The notes under the pieces were generated by a model. It saw only the letters and a list, made by a program, of their open reading frames with translations, was not told the origin of the DNA and did no database searches. The position numbers were made by a program, and so were the translations under genes. Below, one piece after another: positions 1 through 4,812 of a stretch of 8,127 nucleotides of DNA; position 1 is the stretch's first letter; each line of letters opens with the position of its first letter. The DNA is from Trebonia sp. (GTDB lineage: Bacteria > Actinomycetota > Actinomycetes > Streptosporangiales > Streptosporangiaceae), in NCBI GenBank assembly GCA_030038035.1, contig JASHPP010000609.1:1-8127 (forward strand). The letters are read 5' to 3'.

Positions 1-22
1 TTATCGATTGAATTTATCGATT
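1..22. repeat. Direct repeat TTATCGATT x2 upstream of the first LLM gene
   Basis: The 9-mer TTATCGATT occurs at 1-9 and 14-22, giving a 13-base period, in a strongly AT-rich stretch inside otherwise GC-rich DNA. Each copy holds the self-complementary core ATCGAT. The second copy runs into the palindrome GATTAATC (19-26). The repeats flank and overlap the predicted -35 box, so they could be a tandem regulator site. The first copy starts at the window edge, so more copies may lie outside it. The repeat is seen directly; the regulatory role is inference. Confidence 0.45.
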
Positions 23-36
23 AATCTGCCTACAGT
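8..36 (+). promoter_or_regulatory. Putative sigma-70-type promoter giving a leaderless mRNA
   Basis: A -35-like TTGAAT (8-13) and a -10-like TACAGT (31-36, fitting the actinobacterial TAnnnT pattern) are separated by exactly 17 bases. With six bases after the -10, transcription would begin at about 43, the first base of the GTG start codon, so the transcript would be leaderless, which is common in Actinobacteria. The eight-base palindrome GATTAATC (19-26) sits at the centre of the spacer. Box matches are only four of six each, so the call is moderate. Confidence 0.45.
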
Positions 37-42
37 GGAGCC

Positions 43-1245
43 GTGACCGACAGCCGACCGCTCCACCTCGCTGTCGCGCTTGACGGCGCCGGGTGGCACC
101 CCGCCGCCTGGCGCGAACCGGACGCTTCCCCCGGCCAGCTGTTCACCGCCGCCTACTGGACGGACCTGGCCGCCGAGGCCGAGCGCGGGCTGCTCGACTT
201 CATCACCATCGAGGACTCCCTCGGCCAGCAGTCGGCCCGCTACGACGGGCCGGACCCCCGCACCGACCAGGTACGCGGCCGTCTCGACGCGGTCTTGATC
301 GCCAGCCGCATCGCGCCGCTGACCAGCAAGATCGGGCTTGTGCCGACTGCCACGGTCACGCACACCGAACCGTTTCACGTGTCCAAGGCGATCGCGACCC
401 TGGACTACATCAGCTACGGCCGGGCGGGCTGGCGCGCGCAGCTCTCAAGGCCCTGGGAGAACTCCCTGTTCGGGCGGCGGGAGGACAGCGCGTTCCTGCT
501 GGCGGATTACCAGACGCCCGAGGGGCAGCGCGAGCTCGCGGACCGCTTCGACGAGGCCGCCGACTTCGCGGAAGTGGTCCGCGAGCTGCGGGACTCCTGG
601 GAAGACGACGCCGAGATCAGGGACGCCGCCACCGGGCGGTTCATCGACAGGGACAAGCTGCACTACATCGACTTCAAGGGCCGCTGGTTCGCCGTCCGCG
701 GCCCGTCCATCACGCCGCGGCCGCCGCAGGGCCAGCCCCTCGTCACCGCGCTGGCCCACGCCACGATTCCGTACCGGTTCGCCGCCAGGACCAGCGACAT
801 CGTGTACGTGACACCGCGTGACGCCGGCCACGCGCGCGCGATCGTCGCGGAGGTCCGCGCCGAGCAGGAGGCAGCCGGGCGCGCCGGCCAGACCCTGCAC
901 GTCTTCGGCGACCTGGTGGTCTTCCTCGGCCAGAGCGCGGAAGAAGCCGCCGCGCGCAAGGCGCGGCTCGACCAGGCGGCGGGCTCGCAGTACGCGAGCG
1001 ACGCCCTCATCTTCGCCGGTACCCCGGCCCAGCTCGCAGACCTCCTGCTCGACTGGCAGGATGCCGGGTTGTCCGGGTTCCGGCTGCGGCCGGCGGCGAT
1101 CCCCGGCGACCTGCGCCAGGTCACCAGAGAACTGGTGCCGCAATTGCAGCGGCGCGGTTCGTTCCGTACCTGCTATACCGCGACCACCCTGCGCGGGCAC
1201 CTCGGGCTCCCCCGGCCAGCCAATCGCTACGCGACCGCCCGCTGA
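43..1245 (+). CDS. Divergent LLM-class flavin-dependent monooxygenase (NtaA/SnaA/DszA-related)
   Basis: A 400-aa cytoplasmic protein of the bacterial-luciferase-like superfamily, expected to be an FMNH2- or FADH2-dependent monooxygenase needing a separate flavin reductase. It is a paralogue of the next gene. Shared elements include the 'GRAGW' strand (residues 126-130), 'RELRDSW' (180-186), 'ITPRPPQGQP' (223-232, next to 'SVPRSPQGRP' in the neighbour) and a C-terminal signature of LQ-RGS-R--Y--TTLR--L (368-387). It lacks roughly 55 residues that the neighbour has in the C-terminal half. Residues after GRAGW are RAQLS instead of the family's usual NVVTS, and the RY-x-x-A-x-EF element reads RFDEAADF (168-175), so flavin or substrate contacts have probably changed. 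The GTG at 43 fits the predicted leaderless start, and there is no convincing Shine-Dalgarno sequence. Substrate unknown; an organosulfur or amine compound is inferred from relatives and context. Confidence 0.85.
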   Translation: MTDSRPLHLAVALDGAGWHPAAWREPDASPGQLFTAAYWTDLAAEAERGLLDFITIEDSLGQQSARYDGPDPRTDQVRGRLDAVLIASRIAPLTSKIGLVPTATVTHTEPFHVSKAIATLDYISYGRAGWRAQLSRPWENSLFGRREDSAFLLADYQTPEGQRELADRFDEAADFAEVVRELRDSWEDDAEIRDAATGRFIDRDKLHYIDFKGRWFAVRGPSITPRPPQGQPLVTALAHATIPYRFAARTSDIVYVTPRDAGHARAIVAEVRAEQEAAGRAGQTLHVFGDLVVFLGQSAEEAAARKARLDQAAGSQYASDALIFAGTPAQLADLLLDWQDAGLSGFRLRPAAIPGDLRQVTRELVPQLQRRGSFRTCYTATTLRGHLGLPRPANRYATAR

Positions 1246-1246
1246 C

Positions 1247-1251
1247 GGGAG
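1247..1251 (+). promoter_or_regulatory. Ribosome binding site deciding the start of the second LLM gene
   Basis: GGGAG lies four bases before the ATG at 1256, in the ten-base gap after the previous stop. The reading frame stays open far upstream (to 818), but that part lies within the first LLM gene and encodes an arginine/serine-rich shadow. This site plus the start of family homology at ATG 1256 fix the true start and suggest translational coupling of the two LLM genes. Confidence 0.55.
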
Positions 1252-1255
1252 CGTC

Positions 1256-2620
1256 ATGAGCACGCCACGCAAGCAGGTCATCCTCGGCGCGTACGTCGGG
1301 GGCGTCAACCATCACACGGTCTGGTCCGACCCGGCGGCGGGCAGCCAGGCCGACTTCTCGACCTTCGGTCACGTCGCGCAGACGGCCGAGCGCGGGAAGT
1401 TCGACTTCTTCTTCCTCGCCGAAGGGCTGATCCTGCGCGAGCGGCTCGGGCTGATCTTCGACCAGGACATCGTCGGCAGGCCGGATACGCTGCCGGTACT
1501 CGCGGCAATCACCGCCGTCACGTCGCATCTCGGGGTTGTCGGCACGCTGAACGCCACGTTCAACGAGCCCTATGAGCTGGCCAGGCAGCTCGCCTCCCTC
1601 GACCACCTGTCGGGCGGGCGGGCCGGATGGAACGTGGTCACCTCTTTCGACGCGTTCACCGGGCAGAACTTCCGGCGCGGCGGGTTCCTGCACCGCGATG
1701 ACCGGTACGTGCGGGCCGGCGAGTTCATCCAGGTAGCCCGCCAGCTGTGGGATTCCTGGCCGCCCGGGGCGGTCGCAGCCGACAAGGCCAGCGGCGAGTT
1801 TGTCCGTGACTCCGCTGTCGGGACGTTCGGGCACCACGGGAAGCAGTTCGACATCAGCGGGCAGTTCAGCGTGCCGCGCTCGCCGCAGGGACGGCCTGTC
1901 ATCCTGCAGGCGGGCGTCTCACCGCAGGGCAGGGACTTCGCCTCGGCGAACGCGGACGCGATCTTCTCCCCCTACCACCAGCTCGACGAGGCGCAGGCGT
2001 TCTACCGTGACATCAACGCCCGGGTGGTCGCCCACGGCCGCCCGGCCGGCTCGGTGAAGCTGCTGCCGTCCGCCTCGTTCGTGCTCGGCGACACGCGGGC
2101 CGAGGCGCTGGAACGGCACCGCGAGATCAGCCATGCCCAGGTCAGCGGGCAGACCGCGCAGATACTGTTCGAGAGCGTGTGGAACCGCGACCTGTCCGGC
2201 TACGATCCGGACGGACCGCTGCCCGACATCGACCCGGACCCGGCGGGGCCCCGCGTCATCCAGGGCCGCGCGGTGCTGTCCCAGGACCCGTTCGAGACCG
2301 TGGCACGGTGGCGGGCGCTGGCCGCCGAGCACGGGTACAGCCTGCGGGAGACCGCTATCCACGTCTTCAGCCGCACCGAGTTCATCGGCACGCCGTCCTC
2401 GGTGGCCGAGCGCATCGACTCGTTCGTGCAGGACGACGGCTCGGACGGGTTCATCCTCGGCTCGCACCTGACCCCTGGCGGGCTGGACGAGTTCGTGGCC
2501 AAGGTCGTCCCGCTGCTGCAGGAGCGCGGCTCGCTGCGGGCTGACTACACCGGCACCACGCTGCGCGACAACCTCGCCATCCCGGTACCGCAGCCCGCGG
2601 CGGGCACGGCGGCCGCCTGA
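1256..2620 (+). CDS. NtaA/SnaA/DszA-family FMN-dependent monooxygenase
   Basis: A 454-aa LLM-superfamily protein of the size and layout of the nitrilotriacetate / EDTA / dibenzothiophene-sulfone monooxygenase family, reduced-flavin enzymes that cleave C-N or C-S bonds with O2. Family hallmarks are 'HHTVWSDP' (19-26), 'KFDFFFLAEG' (48-57), 'LASLDHLSGGRAGWNVVTSF' (112-131, the conserved strand near the flavin), 'HRDDRYVRAGEF' (146-157), 'FSVPRSPQGRPVILQAGVS' (204-222) and a C-terminal 'LQERGSLRADYTGTTLRDNL' (421-440). No signal peptide or membrane segment is seen. It sits ten bases after its diverged paralogue, so the two are probably co-transcribed, and they may form a heteromer or act on successive intermediates. 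The relative YtnJ of Bacillus subtilis lies in a sulfur-starvation operon, so desulfurisation is a fair guess. The true substrate cannot be read from sequence, and a flavin reductase partner is not in the window. Confidence 0.93.
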   Translation: MSTPRKQVILGAYVGGVNHHTVWSDPAAGSQADFSTFGHVAQTAERGKFDFFFLAEGLILRERLGLIFDQDIVGRPDTLPVLAAITAVTSHLGVVGTLNATFNEPYELARQLASLDHLSGGRAGWNVVTSFDAFTGQNFRRGGFLHRDDRYVRAGEFIQVARQLWDSWPPGAVAADKASGEFVRDSAVGTFGHHGKQFDISGQFSVPRSPQGRPVILQAGVSPQGRDFASANADAIFSPYHQLDEAQAFYRDINARVVAHGRPAGSVKLLPSASFVLGDTRAEALERHREISHAQVSGQTAQILFESVWNRDLSGYDPDGPLPDIDPDPAGPRVIQGRAVLSQDPFETVARWRALAAEHGYSLRETAIHVFSRTEFIGTPSSVAERIDSFVQDDGSDGFILGSHLTPGGLDEFVAKVVPLLQERGSLRADYTGTTLRDNLAIPVPQPAAGTAAA

Positions 2621-2668
2621 CGCCGCCAGCCGGAGCTTGAGCGAAGGCCCCGGGTGAGGTTATCGTCC

Positions 2669-2697
2669 ATGAATACTACTAGATTAGTAGGTAATAA
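2669..2697 (+). promoter_or_regulatory. Putative promoter of the MDMPI-like gene with a dyad in its spacer
   Basis: The 85-base gap 2621-2705 becomes AT-rich from about 2660. A -35-like ATGAAT (2669-2674) is followed after 17 bases by a -10-like TAATAA (2692-2697), which would start transcription at about 2704, two bases before the ATG. The perfect dyad at 2676-2690 fills the spacer. An alternative -10 is TAGATT (2680-2685), inside the dyad; it would leave a 14-base leader containing AAGGGA (2696-2701) as a ribosome binding site. The boxes are weak, so the exact promoter position is uncertain, but a promoter in this gap is likely. Confidence 0.4.
2676..2690. promoter_or_regulatory. Palindromic operator candidate CTACTA-GAT-TAGTAG
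   Basis: Two six-base arms, CTACTA (2676-2681) and TAGTAG (2685-2690), are perfect inverted repeats around GAT. The site lies 15 bases before the ATG of the MDMPI-like gene, in an AT-rich island. A related sequence occurs upstream of the transporter operon (4747-4763) with 13 of 17 identical positions, which strongly favours a regulator binding site over chance. Which regulator binds is unknown; a small dimeric repressor is the simple reading. Confidence 0.6.
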
Positions 2698-2705
2698 GGG
2701 ATGCT

Positions 2706-3506
2706 ATGAGCAGTACGCCAACGGCCGTTCCGCCTGCCGGGCCATGGCTGGCTCACCTGCGGCGCGAGGCCGAACGGTTCACGCAGGTGGTCAGGCAGTC
2801 CCCGCTGCGGGCGCACGTGCCCACGTACCCGGACTTCACCGTGCACAGCCTGGCCGCCCACATCGGCCGGGCGCTGCGGTTGTTCCAGGGCATCATCAGC
2901 ACCGATGGCCCCGCCGACGGCGCGGGCTACCAGTCCGTGCAGGTTCCCGCGGGCGAGGAAATCGCCGACTGGGTGGCGGCGGGCCTCGACCCGCTGCTCA
3001 CGCTGCTCAGCGCGGTTCCGCCGGACAAGCCGGTGCCCTTCCCGCACCAGGCCGGGGAGCGGCCCGCCGGGCTGATCGCCCCGCTGCTGGCCGTCGAGGT
3101 CGGCGTGCACCGCTGGGACGTGGAGTCCGTGCTCGGCGAGCACGTTCCCATCCCCGCCGACCTGGCCGTGCAGGAAGTGGAGAGCGTGTTCGCGAACTTC
3201 GTCCCGCGGCTGGCCGGCAGCGGCGTGGCGGACATCGGCGGTACCGTGTGGCTGCGGACCACGGACACGGGAGCCGCCTGGAGCGCCCGGGTGGACGACG
3301 GCCGCCTGGTGACCGAGCGGGCACCCGACGGCCCGTGCGACACCGCGGTCGTCGCGGCCGGCGCGGCGCAAGACATCGCGCTGCTTGTCTGGAAACGAGC
3401 GCTGCCGCCCCGGCCCGAACTTGAGGTAACCGGTGCGCCGGATGTCCTCAAGCGCTTCCTGGCGACCGACTACATCCCGGATCCGCGCACCACGCCCGCG
3501 CACTGA
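2706..3506 (+). CDS. DinB/MDMPI-superfamily protein (maleylpyruvate isomerase-like, putative mycothiol-linked metalloenzyme)
   Basis: A 266-aa protein with the two-part layout of the mycothiol-dependent maleylpyruvate isomerase superfamily. The N-terminal four-helix DinB-like domain (about 10-150) carries the metal-ligand pattern of this family: H52 in 'FTVHSLAAHIGR' (44-55), and E131 and H135 in 'EVGVHRWD' (131-138). The C-terminal alpha/beta domain (about 150-250) resembles the sterol-carrier-like MDMPI C-terminal domain, with the usual ending '..GAPDVLKRFLA' (243-253). Since the ligands are intact, a metal-dependent thiol-transfer or isomerase activity is possible; most relatives are uncharacterised, so the reaction is not assigned. 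It sits between monooxygenase genes and has its own dyad-bearing promoter region, so it may use mycothiol on a product or intermediate of those enzymes (inference). ATG 2706 is chosen because the ATG at 2701 is followed at once by a stop. Confidence 0.8.
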   Translation: MSSTPTAVPPAGPWLAHLRREAERFTQVVRQSPLRAHVPTYPDFTVHSLAAHIGRALRLFQGIISTDGPADGAGYQSVQVPAGEEIADWVAAGLDPLLTLLSAVPPDKPVPFPHQAGERPAGLIAPLLAVEVGVHRWDVESVLGEHVPIPADLAVQEVESVFANFVPRLAGSGVADIGGTVWLRTTDTGAAWSARVDDGRLVTERAPDGPCDTAVVAAGAAQDIALLVWKRALPPRPELEVTGAPDVLKRFLATDYIPDPRTTPAH

Positions 3507-3535
3507 GTCCCGCGCCGGCCCCCGTGGCTTCCGCG

Positions 3536-3543
3536 AGGAAGGA
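3536..3543 (+). promoter_or_regulatory. Ribosome binding site of the third LLM gene
   Basis: AGGAAGGA (3536-3543) includes a good Shine-Dalgarno match and ends eight bases before ATG 3552. It supports that start. The 45-base gap from the previous stop shows no AT-rich island or clear promoter, so this gene is probably co-transcribed with the MDMPI-like gene. Confidence 0.6.
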
Positions 3544-3551
3544 ACCCGTCA

Positions 3552-4694
3552 ATGGCTGAGCAGCCCGCGCCGCTGTCGATCCTCGACCTGTCTCCGGTCA
3601 GCGAGGGATCGACCCCTGCGGTCGCCCTCCGGAACACCCTCGACCTGGCCCGGCGCGCCGAGGAGTTCGGCTACCACCGGTACTGGGTCGCCGAGCACCA
3701 CTTCCTGCCCGGCGTGGTCTCCTCCTCCCCCGCGGTGCTGATCGGGGCGATCGCGGCAGCGACCTCCCGGATCAGGGTCGGCTCAGGAGCGGTGCAGCTC
3801 GGCCACCAGACCGCCGCCGCCGTGGTGGAGGCGTTCGGCACGCTGGCCGAGCTGTACCCGGGACGGATCGACCTGGGCATCGGGCGGTCCGGCCAGCGGC
3901 GGCAGGAGATGGCCAGGCAGCAGACGCAGGCGGGGTCGCCGGACGCGGTCAAGCCGACCGGGCCGCGGACGGTGAACGGGCTGCTCATCCCCGCGCGGTT
4001 CTCGTTCGCGCACCTGCTGCGCTCGCCCCGGTTCGCCGTGCAGGGCGCGCTGCTGCAGCAGCCGGGCGCGGAGGTACCCGACTTCCCCGGGCAAGTGAAC
4101 GACATCCTCGCGCTGCTCGCCGGCACCTACGAGTCGGACGGGATCGCCGTCCAGGCGATGCCCGGCACGGGCGTGGACGCGCAGGTGTGGGTCCTGGGCT
4201 CGAGCGGAGGCCAGTCAGCCCAGGTGGCCGGCGCCCTCGGGCTTCCTTTCGCGGCGAACTACCACGTCAGCCCCGCGACCACGCTCGAGGCGGTGGATGC
4301 CTACCGGGCGGCGTTCACGCCCTCGGAGGTGCTGGCGGAACCGTACATCATGGTGTCCGCGGACGCCGTGGTCGGACGGACCGATGACCAGGCGCACGAA
4401 CTGGCCGCCGGGTATGGCATGTGGGTGCGCTCGATCAGGTCAGGGGAGGGCGCGATGCGGTTCCCCTCGCCGGCCGCGGTGGCCGCCTTCGAGTGGACCG
4501 GCGAAGACCGGGCGCTCGTCGAGGACCGAGTGACGACCCAGTTCGTCGGGTCGCCCGTGACGGTGGCCAAGCACCTGCGCGTGCTGCAGGAGGCGGCCGG
4601 CGCGGATGAGGTGCTCGTCACCGCGATCACCTACCGGCACGAGGACCGGGTCCGGTCCTTTGAGTTGCTCGCCCGCGAGTGGGGTCGCTCCTGA
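3552..4694 (+). CDS. LLM-class flavin-dependent oxidoreductase, MsnO8-like (luciferase family 'group 1')
   Basis: A 380-aa luciferase-like protein. The start 'LSILDLSPVSEGSTP' (8-22), then 'GYHRYWVAEHH' (40-50), 'SSPAVLIGAIAAATSRIRVGSG' within 58-79 and 'LYPGRIDLGIGRSG' (101-114) are the recognisable blocks of the MsnO8 / YtmO-like group, which uses reduced FMN and probably oxidises small organic or sulfur compounds. It is only distantly related to the two NtaA-type enzymes upstream. Members are usually about 330-340 aa; here a stretch of roughly 60 residues (115-175) separates the GRSG loop from 'DFPGQVNDILALLAG' (177-191), longer than the usual spacing, so an insertion of about 35-45 residues near the active-site loop is likely. 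The familiar GRAPG is GRSGQ. It lies 45 bases after the MDMPI-like gene with a good ribosome binding site, and ends just before a strong hairpin. Substrate not known. Confidence 0.9.
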   Translation: MAEQPAPLSILDLSPVSEGSTPAVALRNTLDLARRAEEFGYHRYWVAEHHFLPGVVSSSPAVLIGAIAAATSRIRVGSGAVQLGHQTAAAVVEAFGTLAELYPGRIDLGIGRSGQRRQEMARQQTQAGSPDAVKPTGPRTVNGLLIPARFSFAHLLRSPRFAVQGALLQQPGAEVPDFPGQVNDILALLAGTYESDGIAVQAMPGTGVDAQVWVLGSSGGQSAQVAGALGLPFAANYHVSPATTLEAVDAYRAAFTPSEVLAEPYIMVSADAVVGRTDDQAHELAAGYGMWVRSIRSGEGAMRFPSPAAVAAFEWTGEDRALVEDRVTTQFVGSPVTVAKHLRVLQEAAGADEVLVTAITYRHEDRVRSFELLAREWGRS

Positions 4695-4721
4695 CGAGGA
4701 CCCTGCCCCGGGGCAGGCGTC
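4693..4721 (+). terminator. GC palindrome after the third LLM gene, probable intrinsic-type terminator
   Basis: CCTGCCCCGGGGCAGG (4702-4717) is a perfect 16-base palindrome directly after the stop codon at 4692-4694. As RNA it can fold into a six-pair GC stem with a CCGG loop. A further four pairs (GACG 4693-4696 with CGTC 4718-4721) are possible across a five-base bulge. No U-run follows, as is often the case for actinobacterial terminators. It separates the oxidation genes from the transporter promoter. A double-stranded protein site is an alternative. Confidence 0.5.
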
Positions 4722-4739
4722 GCGAGAGCAGGGTATGGA

Positions 4740-4768
4740 CTAAATCCTATTAACTCAGTAGGTTTAAT
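4740..4768 (+). promoter_or_regulatory. Putative promoter of the ABC transporter operon
   Basis: An AT-rich island in the 118-base gap holds a good -10-like TTTAAT (4763-4768, five of six to TATAAT). Seventeen bases upstream is a poor -35-like CTAAAT (4740-4745). The dyad-like site lies in this spacer, the same placement as upstream of the MDMPI-like gene. An alternative pair is TGGACT (4736-4741) with TAGGTT (4759-4764), also 17 apart, in which case the dyad overlaps the -10. Either gives a leader of about 40 bases that contains the strong ribosome binding site. The poor -35 would suit an activator. Confidence 0.45.
4746..4763. promoter_or_regulatory. Second copy of the shared dyad operator candidate
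   Basis: CCTATT (4746-4751) and AGTAGG (4757-4762) are inverted arms with one mismatch around a five-base centre. Outer bases TAAA (4741-4744) and TTTA (4763-4766) extend the symmetry if one base is skipped on the left. Aligned without gaps to 2676-2692, 13 of 17 bases match, giving the common pattern CTAYTA-N2-TYAGTAGGT. Its location upstream of the transporter operon suggests shared control with the MDMPI-like gene and the third LLM gene. Confidence 0.55.
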
Positions 4769-4802
4769 TGGAAAGCTGAAGCTGGCCTGACGTAATCGTT
4801 TC

Positions 4803-4809
4803 GGAGGAG
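4803..4809 (+). promoter_or_regulatory. Strong ribosome binding site of the binding-protein gene
   Basis: GGAGGAG precedes the GTG at 4813 by three bases. It supports GTG 4813 as start, although the spacing is short. The ATG two bases earlier (4811) is in another frame and does not lead to the lipoprotein. This is the strongest Shine-Dalgarno in the window, fitting a protein needed in excess over its permeases. Confidence 0.65.
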
Positions 4810-4812
4810 AAT

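Noticed and set aside
29..38. CCTACAGTGG as a third copy of the CTAYTA...AGTAGG operator
   Set aside because: Only a half-site (GTAGG on the opposite strand) matches. The partner arm is missing at the required distance, so I do not count it.
818..1255. N-terminal extension of the second LLM gene by 146 residues
   Set aside because: The frame is open, but this part overlaps the first LLM gene and encodes Arg/Ser/Pro-rich sequence. Family homology and a ribosome binding site begin at ATG 1256.
445..1308. 287-aa open frame on the - strand
   Set aside because: Antisense of the first LLM gene; composition is biased, and the sense frame has clear family motifs.
2621..2668. Possible terminator after the second LLM gene
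   Set aside because: GC-rich stretches such as GGCCCCGGG are present, but I could not find a stem of useful length. Read-through from the first two genes into the MDMPI-like gene remains possible.
2654..3424. 256-aa + strand frame overlapping the MDMPI-like gene
   Set aside because: Its product is repetitive Arg/Gly/Ala sequence. The overlapping frame from 2706 carries the MDMPI ligands and both domains, so this is a shadow.
2679..3503. 274-aa - strand frame opposite the MDMPI-like gene
   Set aside because: Antisense shadow with no recognisable domain; the only promoter-like island reads toward the + strand gene.
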